Of a stretch of 64,000 bases of DNA, positions 1 through 7,959 are shown piece after piece. Positions within the stretch are counted from its first letter, which is position 1; each line of letters starts with the position of its first letter. A model generated the notes under the pieces. That model saw nothing but the letters and a program-made list of their open reading frames with translations, made no database searches and was not told where the DNA came from. Source of the stretch: Candidatus Neomicrothrix sp. UBA814 (GTDB taxonomy: Bacteria; Actinomycetota; Acidimicrobiia; Acidimicrobiales; Poriferisodalaceae); assembly GCA_002296525.1 (NCBI GenBank), contig DBIA01000027.1, positions 4,424 to 68,423 of the forward strand. Direction: 5' to 3'. The translations under genes were made by a program, and so were the position numbers.

Positions 1-282
1 CTCATTCCAAGTAGCGAACTCAGAAACATCGGTTAGTTGAGTATTGACTTTGATGACGTGATCCAAAGAAAGGCCCATGTCTTCAAGCATTAAACCGAAG
101 TTTTCCAAAGCAACTCTCGCCTGAGTTGCGAGATCGCCCCCGGTCACTTCGAATGTTTCGAGGTCAATAGCGGTCATGCCGCTAAAGAAATACAAGTCGC
201 CGACTTGTATGGCTGTTGAGTTCTTAATGTCGAATTGTTCAAGCGCCGCTGACGCCGAAGGAGATGAATGAATGATGGTCAT
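1..282 (-). CDS. RidA/YjgF-family protein, N-terminal part (cut by window edge)
   Basis: The minus-strand frame is open from an ATG at 282 to the window edge, giving 94 codons. It contains segments typical of the Rid (YjgF/YER057c/UK114) family: 'YFFSGMTAIDL', then 'QARVALENFGLMLEDMG' and 'VIKVNTQLTDVSEF'. Members are small trimeric proteins that hydrolyse reactive enamine/imine intermediates; many paralogues have other or unknown roles. The family is usually 120-135 residues, so the last quarter with the Arg/Glu active-site end is missing here. It diverges from the VOC gene at 387, so the 100-bp gap probably holds both promoters. Family assignment is confident; exact substrate cannot be told. 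Confidence 0.85.
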   Translation of the reverse strand, partial: MTIIHSSPSASAALEQFDIKNSTAIQVGDLYFFSGMTAIDLETFEVTGGDLATQARVALENFGLMLEDMGLSLDHVIKVNTQLTDVSEFATWNE

Positions 283-386
283 GTGGCACACCATACGCGC
301 CGGTAAGTTAACGCTTGAACTAGAAACGAAATCTTATGTCTCACATAGTCGTGTCGTGATAGCGCAACCAGATAGAAAGGTGCGTC

Positions 387-893
387 GTGACTGAAGAAAA
401 ACATGGAGAAGATATAGACCGCAGTGAGGAATGGGAACAGCTACGAGCGACTTACCTGCGCTCACCGTCAGTGCGCCCTGAATCTTCGGCGCAAGGAGTC
501 CACCATCTAGCGCTCCTCAGTTCTGACGTTGAACAAACCATTGCCTTTTATCAAGGTGTCCTTGAATTCCCGTTGACGGAGCTCTTCGAGAACCGCGACT
601 ACAAAGGATCAACTCACTTTTTTTTCGATATCGGCAACGGAAATGCTCTTGCGTTCTTTGACTTTCCAGGTCTGGAATTGGGTGCTTATCGAGAAGTCTT
701 GGGGTCGTTACATCATTTGGCGATTTCAGTCACCCCGGACAAGTGGCACCACCTCCGAAGCAAATTAGAAGATGCGGGTGTTGAAATTGTTTTCGAGCAT
801 AAAGGTTCTATTTACTTCAGTGGTCCCGACGGAGAACGGCTCGAACTGCTCGCTGAGCCGCTGGGGGAGATGAATGGCCGTCCCGTTCTGTAA
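387..893 (+). CDS. VOC (glyoxalase/dioxygenase fold) family protein
   Basis: A 168-residue protein starting at GTG 387 with GAAAGG about 7 bases upstream. After a charged N-terminal arm (1-35) it carries the two beta-alpha-beta-beta-beta modules of the vicinal oxygen chelate fold: 'GVHHLALLSSDVEQTIAFY' at about 37-55 and 'LHHLAISVTP' at about 108-117, ending with 'GPDGERLELL'. His 39/40, His 109/110 and Glu 153 are plausible metal ligands. VOC enzymes include glyoxalase I, extradiol dioxygenases and epimerases; a single-domain protein of this size could be any small VOC lyase or isomerase. The nearby aldehyde dehydrogenase and oxygenases make a catabolic role plausible, but this is inference. 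Confidence 0.8.
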   Translation: MTEEKHGEDIDRSEEWEQLRATYLRSPSVRPESSAQGVHHLALLSSDVEQTIAFYQGVLEFPLTELFENRDYKGSTHFFFDIGNGNALAFFDFPGLELGAYREVLGSLHHLAISVTPDKWHHLRSKLEDAGVEIVFEHKGSIYFSGPDGERLELLAEPLGEMNGRPVL

Positions 894-932
894 CCGCTCT
901 CATGGTTCGAGTTGCGACGTGAGTTGGAGACA

Positions 933-1793
933 ATGAGGGTGCGGCGAACGGCGGGTTTCTTTATGGTCGTGATGCTTCTACTTGCGGGTGATGTTGTGCC
1001 TGCCGCTGCTCACGACCCCGTATTTCTATCTAAAGAACATACGTCCCCCGAAGTGGGCCCCCTGTTACCTGATGGCACCATCTCTTTCGCTATGTACGGC
1101 CGCCTGACTTCACCGTCGGCGACTCAGGGTTTTCAAGCTGGAATGAAAGATGGTGACGCGCTAAATCTTTCCCTATTGATCCCAGCTGTTCTTCCCGAGA
1201 CCAGTTTCGAAGTTCGGTCGCTACCAAAAGTTCAAGTCGTCCGCCCAGACGGAACCGAGTTTTCCCTCACACCGACGGTTCGAGAGATTTTTCATGAGCC
1301 CTACACCAACACTCGCTATCTAAGATTGGGAGATCATCAAGAAGTAGCGCGTCAGGGCTATTACAGCTTTAGTGTGTCTGGGGCCAGACCGGGACGCTAT
1401 GTGGTTTCGATCGGAATCTTGGAACGGTTCGGTACGGAGATCATTCGATATACCCGCCCGTTAATAGTTGGTCGAGCGACGCAGCCTATATATCAGTGGT
1501 TCGAGGAACCAGTAATAGCGGATCATGCAACAGGCTCCGAAGCCCCTGATGTAGATGAGGAGAGGGCGGAAGTGTCTCAACCTCGCCAACTGGCTTCGGA
1601 AATTGAAACTGCTGGCACTCCAAATGTTGGAAATGAGCAACAGCTAGACGCCGATGCAGAACCATGTGATTGTGGCCGCCCGCGACGGTCACTAGTTGTT
1701 GCACTTAGCGTCGGAGCACTTATCGTGGCACTAGCAATATTGAAATTGAGGGAGCGTCGCCGCAGCCGGATCACCAACGACGCACCGTCTTAA
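933..1793 (+). CDS. Secreted, C-terminally membrane-anchored protein of unknown function
   Basis: I chose ATG 933 (GGAGA just upstream) over a TTG at 912; the product is 286 residues. It begins with basic residues and a hydrophobic stretch ending 'VVPAAAH', a good Sec signal peptide with an AxA cleavage site. An extracytoplasmic domain of about 165 residues follows, with beta-rich segments such as 'ARPGRYVVSIGIL'. Next come a Glu/Pro/Thr-rich linker with a C-D-C motif, one transmembrane helix (about 253-272) and a very basic tail (RERRRSR). The layout resembles copper-resistance or surface proteins anchored at the C-terminus, but I recognise no family. Its stop overlaps by 4 bases the convergent HD gene. 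Confidence 0.7.
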   Translation: MRVRRTAGFFMVVMLLLAGDVVPAAAHDPVFLSKEHTSPEVGPLLPDGTISFAMYGRLTSPSATQGFQAGMKDGDALNLSLLIPAVLPETSFEVRSLPKVQVVRPDGTEFSLTPTVREIFHEPYTNTRYLRLGDHQEVARQGYYSFSVSGARPGRYVVSIGILERFGTEIIRYTRPLIVGRATQPIYQWFEEPVIADHATGSEAPDVDEERAEVSQPRQLASEIETAGTPNVGNEQQLDADAEPCDCGRPRRSLVVALSVGALIVALAILKLRERRRSRITNDAPS

Positions 1794-2416
1794 AGGTCAC
1801 CGCCTGGCATTCGACCGTCATCCTTCAGGTAAATCGAGTTTTTGGGTTCAGCTAGAAGCGCCTCCACTGCGGGAACGAAGTCGGACAGGGGCATAGAGTC
1901 GTATTTTGGATCAAAGGCCGTTTGATCGAATTCCTGACAGAACTCCACTGTCAGGTCGTAAGCGGGATGACCCTGAAATTGGTCCCTCATATTCCGGTCA
2001 AGACCCAAGTAGTGAAAGAAGTTGTATCCCTGAAAGATGCCGTGCTTTTCGACCATCCAAAGGTGCTCTTCAGAAACAAACGGCTTCAAAATCGCTACAG
2101 CGATGTCTGGGTGATTATAAGAACCGAGTGTGTCGCCGATGTCGTGGAGAAGAGCGCAAACAACGTATTCGTCAGATTTGTTGGCCCGGTAGGCGCGGGT
2201 AGCGGTCTGGAGTGAATGCTCGAGTCGGTCGACAGCGAATCCGCCATGATCACCTTCAAGAAGCTTGAGATGATCGATGACCCTAGTGGCTACGTCAGCG
2301 GCTAGCTGTTGGTTGTGAGCTGCAATGATTTTCCAATCCATTGCAGTTCCTTCGGTCATAGCTCCGAAGGTTGCCGATTGTTCGAGTAAATCTCCAGAGG
2401 AGTTGGGAGTATCCAT
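1790..2416 (-). CDS. HD-domain metal-dependent phosphohydrolase-like protein
   Basis: The product is 208 residues, starting at ATG 2416 behind an AGAAGG ribosome site. The HD signature is complete: His 67 (in 'RLEHSLQTATRA'), His 91-Asp 92 ('CALLHDIGD') and His 125 ('VEKHGIF'), with a later 'HPAYDLTVEF' segment. The spacing and the 'KHGIFQGY' segment resemble the mixed-valence diiron HD oxygenases (PhnZ/TmpB, related to inositol oxygenase) as much as ordinary nucleotide phosphohydrolases. It could therefore cleave a C-P bond or a phosphoester. No phosphonate gene lies beside it, so I leave the substrate open. It runs convergently into the gene at 933. Confidence 0.75.
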   Translation of the reverse strand: MDTPNSSGDLLEQSATFGAMTEGTAMDWKIIAAHNQQLAADVATRVIDHLKLLEGDHGGFAVDRLEHSLQTATRAYRANKSDEYVVCALLHDIGDTLGSYNHPDIAVAILKPFVSEEHLWMVEKHGIFQGYNFFHYLGLDRNMRDQFQGHPAYDLTVEFCQEFDQTAFDPKYDSMPLSDFVPAVEALLAEPKNSIYLKDDGRMPGGDL

Positions 2417-2579
2417 TTCGCCTTCTTTTTCGTGCTAGGCCCAATAGTAATCGCTGCAAGGGACAGAGTTTTGTGTACTCATTTTGGGAAGAGACGTATC
2501 CCTACCGAGCACTGTTGCGGCTAGGTAAGTAAGCCGATAAAACTGTATTAAGTAGACCAAACATAATTAAGGATGAGAG

Positions 2580-4010
2580 ATGGAACTCAGCGCCAACGTA
2601 GGCCGTTTCTATATCAATGGAGAGTGGGTTGAACCCTCCACCGACGACACTCTTGAGGTCATAAATCCCGCTACAGAGGCCCCGATCACTTCTATAGCTA
2701 TGGGCACTCCAACTGACGTAGACGCAGCAGTTGAAGCTGCGCAAGCAGCGTTCGATGGTTACTCACAAACGTCAATCGAATATCGTGTCGATCTTTTAAA
2801 CCGTATTACAGCGCTTTTGGGTGCCCGCTCAGAAGACCTCGCAAACTTGATTTCCGCTGAAATGGGCGCTCCCAAAGGGTTAGCTAAAGCAGCGCAAGCT
2901 CCGACCGGGGTAGCCCACTTTGCGACAACAGCTCAGATTCTCAGCTCGTTTCAGTTCGAAGAGCAGATGGGGAAAACCCTGATTGCGAAGGAACCTGTGG
3001 GAGTTGTAGGGATGATCACGCCTTGGAATTGGCCGCTAAACCAGATCGCCTGCAAAGTAGCACCAGCTCTTGCTGCGGGTTGCACGATGGTTTTAAAGCC
3101 GTCCGAGGTCGCCCCACTAAACGCAATTTTGTTTGCTGAGTTGCTACATGAAGCAGAGGTTCCCGCAGGAGTTTTTAATCTCGTTAACGGTGATGGCCCC
3201 TCAGTGGGAGCGCACCTCTCAGCGCACCCTGGGGTTGACATGATGTCATTCACCGGTTCCACGCGAGCAGGAGTTGAGGTGGCGCGCAACGCCGCACCGA
3301 CGGTAAAGCGCGTTGCTCAGGAACTTGGCGGAAAGTCGGCGAATATCATCCTCGACGATGCTGACCTGGCCGAGGCCGTAGGTCGTGATGCGTTCGGTAT
3401 GTGTACTAACTCAGGTCAGTCGTGTAACGCCGCGACCAGAATGTTTGTGCCGTTCGACCGGATGGAAGAAGCTGCGGCCATAGCCAAAGGCTCAATGGAG
3501 TCAGTATCAGTAGGGGAGCCCAGCAGCGACGGAACGATAATCGGACCAGTAGTTTCCGAAGTGCAGTGGAACAAGATTCAGGCATTAATCGAGGCCGGCA
3601 TCGAAGAAGGCGCCACCTTGGTCACAGGGGGGACTGGACGACCTGAGGGTTTGGAAAGCGGTTACTTCGTTCGCCCAACACTTTTCACGAATGTAACCAA
3701 TGACATGCAGATTGCTCGGGAAGAAATATTTGGTCCAGTTCTAGTCATGATCGGTTATGAGGATGATGACGATGCTGTGCGGATGGCCAACGAAACGCCT
3801 TATGGCCTCTCGGGCTACGTATCGGGCAGCCAAGAGCGAGCCATGTCGGTAGCGAAGAGAATTCGTAGCGGTAATGTTCACGTTAACGGTGCAGGACCCG
3901 ACTTTAATGCTCCTTTCGGCGGCTACAAACAGTCAGGCAACGGACGCGAATGGGGCGTACACGGGTTGGAAGAATTCTTAGAGATTAAAGCCATCATGGG
4001 AGCCAGTTGA
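2580..4010 (+). CDS. Aldehyde dehydrogenase (NAD(P)+-dependent)
   Basis: A full-length (476 residue) member of the ALDH superfamily that oxidises an aldehyde to a carboxylate. Visible hallmarks are the coenzyme-binding 'TPWNWP' and 'KPSEVAPL', the 'FTGSTRAG' loop, the general base Glu 248 in 'QELGGKS', and the catalytic Cys 282 in 'TNSGQSCNA'. The C-terminal 'EEIFGPVL' and 'PFGGYKQSGNGRE' motifs are also present. The start ATG has GGATGAGAG upstream. Sequence style is closest to broad-specificity bacterial ALDHs annotated as betaine or medium-chain aldehyde dehydrogenases; the exact substrate is not determinable. Given the neighbouring oxygenases it may finish oxidation of alcohols or aldehydes released during catabolism. 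Confidence 0.92.
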   Translation: MELSANVGRFYINGEWVEPSTDDTLEVINPATEAPITSIAMGTPTDVDAAVEAAQAAFDGYSQTSIEYRVDLLNRITALLGARSEDLANLISAEMGAPKGLAKAAQAPTGVAHFATTAQILSSFQFEEQMGKTLIAKEPVGVVGMITPWNWPLNQIACKVAPALAAGCTMVLKPSEVAPLNAILFAELLHEAEVPAGVFNLVNGDGPSVGAHLSAHPGVDMMSFTGSTRAGVEVARNAAPTVKRVAQELGGKSANIILDDADLAEAVGRDAFGMCTNSGQSCNAATRMFVPFDRMEEAAAIAKGSMESVSVGEPSSDGTIIGPVVSEVQWNKIQALIEAGIEEGATLVTGGTGRPEGLESGYFVRPTLFTNVTNDMQIAREEIFGPVLVMIGYEDDDDAVRMANETPYGLSGYVSGSQERAMSVAKRIRSGNVHVNGAGPDFNAPFGGYKQSGNGREWGVHGLEEFLEIKAIMGAS

Positions 4011-4077
4011 AGACTGAAGCTGTGACGACTGTTCGTAGCGGCGTAAGTGATCAAAGAACGTGAGCCATAATACCTAG

Positions 4078-6009
4078 GTGAAAATTGGGCATATCTGCGT
4101 TGCCTTATTGGTGCTGGGCGTTTCGTGTGCCGGCTCGGTTGAATCTGGCGGAGAAGGCCAATTTTCAGAAAGCGCAGCACAGGCGACAACCACGGTCCAG
4201 TCCCAAGACTCCGCGAGTAAGGACGTAGAAAAAAGCGCGTCAAGCGCAGCGACAGTCCAGCCGAGCCAAAACGTTGAACGGTTTGAGGTAACTGTCGTCG
4301 CACCCGCAAGTGTGAACAGTTACTCGGAGTTCGAAGTCCTGCTCCAGTCCGGCGAAGAAATAGCCGATTTCACCGTCATCTCTGACCGGTTGATTGTGTT
4401 GTCTTCCACGAACGGATCAGCGACCATCCTCAGCCCCATCGTTCAACAAGGCGAAACAATAGATTTCTTCGTTGAAGCAACCTCGATAGATGGACAATCC
4501 GCAAGGGTCTCACATGAGATTGAGGTCCTTTTGTATGAACATGAGGTGGAACGCTTTAGACATCTCAACCCTGCGGATCTGCAAGGAACCGTCAGTGATG
4601 ATTACGCCGTGTTCAACTTTGGTTTCGAAACCATTTTCGTGAACGAGCGTTACAGCGACACCTATTGCTACCCAACTGTCGATAATTGCAACGAACAAGA
4701 TGGTTCCTTTACCGCTGACGCACACAACATGATGGTCGGCGACTTCAACGGCGATGGCCACCAAGACCTAGTAGTCGGATGGGTCATCTTTCCCCACACA
4801 ATGGCCAAGAAAGAGCGGAGCACAGTGAGGGTGTACCTGAACGATGGCACCGGCCGGCTCCTAGCAGACCCGACGATTTATTCCTCGGGACAGCCTCCTG
4901 AACGGAACATGCCATACCGCCTTGTGGTTGACGACTTCAACCAAGACGGCGTCGACGATATCTTCGCCGGATCACAAGGTTTGCTGAGGCTCCTTCCGAC
5001 CGGGGAAAGAATCAACGACATGGATCCACATATTTTGTTGTTATCTCGCGACGGCAAACTGGTCGATGCTTCGGACAGCATCAATTACCGCGGCACTAGA
5101 TTTTTTGCTCACGATGCCTCGTCGGGAGATATTAACGGCGACGGATTTCCAGACGTTCTAGCGGCTCGCACTTTGTTTTTGAACGACGGTGGGGCGGGGT
5201 TTGTGAATTCAATCGAGAATCTGCCGGAGGCGATGCGTCGCACCGATCACTATGTGATGTCATCTCTCCTTGAAGATTTCAACGGGGATGGCTTGGCTGA
5301 CCCGGTTCTCTTTTGGGGTGACGAAATAGATTCCTCGGACCCCTGGCCTGCGCAGATAGCGATTAGCGACAGGCAAAAGTCAAGCTCCGAATGGTCAGTC
5401 CAGAGTCTGCCAACGGGACGATTTGGGCTCGGAAGCACCAAATTTAACCATGCAGCCTCTGCTGATATTGATGGTGACGGAGACCTGGATATCGTTATTG
5501 GGACTACGAGAGCAGGGAATCTGTACTACGTAGGACGCTTCATCCAAATCCTCCGTAACGATGGCTCAGGAAATTTCACTGACATCAGCGAAGAGGCGAT
5601 GGGTGACCAACCAAGGGCGTTGAACTACGAAGACCCAGAAGTCGAGGCGCTGTGCACTGTATGGGGAGAAGGCCAAGTCATCCTAATTGATATAGATAAC
5701 GATGGTGATGTCGACATTACGGATCGAACACATGGCGGCGCGAATGGCGCCAAAGATGCCTGCTCCGGCATAGAGGTGTATTTGAACGATGGAAATGGCA
5801 GTTTTTCGCGTGACGAATCAACGCAGTTAGCTTGGGTTCAGCAGTACCAAATTCCCGGTTTTGTATCTTTGGCTCCGACTAAGCATGAGATTGGTAACGC
5901 CATTCCAATAGACCTTGACGGACGCCTCGGAATTGATTTTGTCGCCCAGATACGTTCGCCCTGGGGTGGAACATACGCGTTCCTGTATCAGGTGATGTCT
6001 GTGAAGTGA
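4078..6009 (+). CDS. FG-GAP/VCBS-repeat lipoprotein
   Basis: The 643-residue product begins with a lipoprotein signal peptide; the lipobox LGVSC puts the lipidated cysteine at residue 17. A Ser/Thr/Ala/Gln-rich low-complexity spacer follows. From about residue 215 there are at least six FG-GAP/VCBS-type calcium-binding repeats of the form D-x-N/D-x-D-G-x-x-D, including 'DFNGDGHQDLVVG', 'DFNQDGVDDIFAG', 'DINGDGFPDVLAA', 'DIDGDGDLDIVIG' and 'DIDNDGDVDI'. These should fold as a beta-propeller outside the cell, often for adhesion or ligand binding. The GTG start lies 6 bases behind a CATAAT box, consistent with a leaderless mRNA. The ligand is unknown and it looks like a stand-alone gene. Confidence 0.85.
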   Translation: MKIGHICVALLVLGVSCAGSVESGGEGQFSESAAQATTTVQSQDSASKDVEKSASSAATVQPSQNVERFEVTVVAPASVNSYSEFEVLLQSGEEIADFTVISDRLIVLSSTNGSATILSPIVQQGETIDFFVEATSIDGQSARVSHEIEVLLYEHEVERFRHLNPADLQGTVSDDYAVFNFGFETIFVNERYSDTYCYPTVDNCNEQDGSFTADAHNMMVGDFNGDGHQDLVVGWVIFPHTMAKKERSTVRVYLNDGTGRLLADPTIYSSGQPPERNMPYRLVVDDFNQDGVDDIFAGSQGLLRLLPTGERINDMDPHILLLSRDGKLVDASDSINYRGTRFFAHDASSGDINGDGFPDVLAARTLFLNDGGAGFVNSIENLPEAMRRTDHYVMSSLLEDFNGDGLADPVLFWGDEIDSSDPWPAQIAISDRQKSSSEWSVQSLPTGRFGLGSTKFNHAASADIDGDGDLDIVIGTTRAGNLYYVGRFIQILRNDGSGNFTDISEEAMGDQPRALNYEDPEVEALCTVWGEGQVILIDIDNDGDVDITDRTHGGANGAKDACSGIEVYLNDGNGSFSRDESTQLAWVQQYQIPGFVSLAPTKHEIGNAIPIDLDGRLGIDFVAQIRSPWGGTYAFLYQVMSVK

Positions 6010-6048
6010 TTAGCCACAGATCGATGGGATGCCGACGCGTGTGTTATC

Positions 6049-7029
6049 TCAGAATGAAGCGGTGGTGGCTCCGTACATCTGGCTTTTGGTCTCTTCCCGC
6101 AAAATCTGGAGCTCTTCGGTGAGAGCTTTTCGACCAGCTTCAGCTTCGGGGTCTTCAGGGTAATAAGACAACTCAGAGGCAGGGTCACCTGCGACTCGCG
6201 TGCCAATTAGGTACCGCGGCTTGCTGTAGTCATAGGGGCGTGCCCGATGAAGAGCGCGTCTGTTGTCCCACAGCAGAGTGTCGCCGACGGTCCAATTATG
6301 GCTGTACACGCGGGAGTCATCACTCACTACATGGTCGATGAGGGACTTAATTAGTTTCCGGCTCTCTTCACGGCTAAGCCCTGGAATCCCAAAAGCGTGT
6401 CGTCCGACAAACAAATTAGGTTTCCCTGTCTCAGGGTGGACCTTCACCAAAGGGCGCAGATACGCCTCACCGTGGTACACCTCGCCGTACAAGCCCTCGC
6501 CGTTCGTATCTGGAAAGTCTCCCAGGTCATTTGCTTGGGAAAAGTTCGTGGAATGGAAAGCACTCAGACCCGATATCAGCTCTTTCGTTTGTTCGTCGAG
6601 ACTCTCGTATCCTGATCGCAGATCCGCCAGCTCAGTTTGGCCACCCTCTTCGGGAACTACGACTGCTGACAGCATCGCGACCTTGCTTGCGATTGGCTTG
6701 TACGTCGAGTCTGTGTGCCAGGCTTCGTTACCAACGTTCGTTCGCATCAACTGGGACTGAAGGTCATAAATTTTTCCGAAAGTGCCGTCATCGTGCTTCT
6801 TTTGGTTAGCCATTGGGGCTCCACCAAACTCAAGTTCTCCGAAACGGCGACCGAACTCAATACTTTCTTCCTCGTTGATGTGCTGGTCGGGGAAAAGCAA
6901 GAATCCATGCTCCAAAAATGCCGAATGCAGCTGACCAAACTCCTCATCACTCAGATTTTTGAGATCGAGTCCGGTTGCGATCGCACCAAACTTTTTGTCC
7001 ATCATCGGAGTGATCTCTATATCGCCCAT
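6049..7029 (-). CDS. TauD/TfdA-family 2-oxoglutarate-dependent dioxygenase
   Basis: The product has 326 residues and starts at ATG 7029 behind GGGGGAAAG. The Fe(II) facial triad is visible: His 105-x-Asp 107 ('EAWHTDSTYK') and distal His 261 ('NRRALHRARPYDY'), with Arg 272 placed to bind 2-oxoglutarate. The family couples 2-oxoglutarate decarboxylation to hydroxylation, often releasing sulfite (TauD) or phenols from aryloxyacetates (TfdA). Closest-looking relatives are TfdA-like and clavaminate-synthase-like enzymes of marine bacteria. It is followed on the same strand, with small gaps upstream, by the hydratase and the double CoA transferase, so the three may be one catabolic unit. Confidence 0.9.
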   Translation of the reverse strand: MGDIEITPMMDKKFGAIATGLDLKNLSDEEFGQLHSAFLEHGFLLFPDQHINEEESIEFGRRFGELEFGGAPMANQKKHDDGTFGKIYDLQSQLMRTNVGNEAWHTDSTYKPIASKVAMLSAVVVPEEGGQTELADLRSGYESLDEQTKELISGLSAFHSTNFSQANDLGDFPDTNGEGLYGEVYHGEAYLRPLVKVHPETGKPNLFVGRHAFGIPGLSREESRKLIKSLIDHVVSDDSRVYSHNWTVGDTLLWDNRRALHRARPYDYSKPRYLIGTRVAGDPASELSYYPEDPEAEAGRKALTEELQILREETKSQMYGATTASF

Positions 7030-7106
7030 GATCTTTCCCCCACGTCCTACTTCACTACAGGCTAGTCACTGACACAGATGTAAGAGCGGAGGTAATGCGC
7101 AAGTGC

Positions 7107-7898
7107 CTATGAGCAACTTAATTCGACCGAACCGTGAGTCCCCACTGAGAACTTGACTTGGTCGCCAGCTTCGGGGAAATAGGTGATTACGGTGCTGCCT
7201 GTCATGACAAACTCACCGGCCCGCAAGGACCGACCTCGAGCGTTCAGATGGTTAGCGAGCCACGCAACAGCTTCAAAAGGGTGTCCCAACGCGTCTCCGG
7301 TTCGACCTGAGCCCAAGGTCTCACCATTGACCTCCAAAAGGGTGGGGGTTTCGACAAGGTCGAGAGCACTCCAGTTGGGTAAGGGGGATCCCATAACGAC
7401 GCCAGCATTCCATGCGTTCTCAGACACTGAATCGAACGGATTCAAATTGTCGTAGTCCGCGTCCCGATCTTCGATGAGCTCGAATGACGGGTAACAGGCG
7501 CCTACTGCGGGAGCGATGTTGTCCCTGGTGTAAAGAGCGCCATCTCCTGGAAGGTCATCACTGAGTTCCACCGCAATTTCGCACTCCAGGCCTAGATGAC
7601 GGTGATTGTCAAGAGACACTTCAAACGGAGAGGGGTGAACTTTGCTGGAGAAAACCGCACCCGCTAGCGGATGATCGACGCCACAGAACTCCTGCATCGC
7701 TTTGCTGGTAAGCGCAACCTTCCAACCAACAACCTTTTCTCCTCGTTGGAGCATGATGTCAACGAATGTGTCCTGTATGAGATATGCGTTGTCAAGCGTT
7801 GGCTCCGCAACTTGATGAGCCATGGTGTGATGCTTTTCTTTAGCTTCGAGCTCGTTTATGAACGCACTCGCAATCTCTAACCGTTGCTGTTCATCCAT
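7107..7898 (-). CDS. 2-keto-4-pentenoate hydratase/FAH-family decarboxylase-like enzyme
   Basis: The 263-residue protein matches the MhpD/DmpE/DmpH group of the fumarylacetoacetase fold. These hydrate 2-hydroxypenta-2,4-dienoate, or decarboxylate oxalocrotonate, in meta-cleavage pathways. Diagnostic stretches are 'VVGWKVALTSKAMQ', 'LECEIAVELSDDLPG' with the metal-binding Glu-x-Glu pattern, 'SFELIEDRDADY' and the C-terminal 'GEFVMTGSTV'. The start at ATG 7898 has a strong AAGGAAGG site. No extradiol ring-cleavage dioxygenase of standard type is adjacent, so the substrate may not be aromatic. It sits between the CaiB-type transferase and the TauD-type dioxygenase on the same strand. Confidence 0.85.
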   Translation of the reverse strand: MDEQQRLEIASAFINELEAKEKHHTMAHQVAEPTLDNAYLIQDTFVDIMLQRGEKVVGWKVALTSKAMQEFCGVDHPLAGAVFSSKVHPSPFEVSLDNHRHLGLECEIAVELSDDLPGDGALYTRDNIAPAVGACYPSFELIEDRDADYDNLNPFDSVSENAWNAGVVMGSPLPNWSALDLVETPTLLEVNGETLGSGRTGDALGHPFEAVAWLANHLNARGRSLRAGEFVMTGSTVITYFPEAGDQVKFSVGTHGSVELSCS

Positions 7899-7959
7899 GA
7901 GTTTCCTTCCTTTGAGTTTGGTTTTCAGTCGAACTTTTGACCTGCGTTGGTCGCAATGT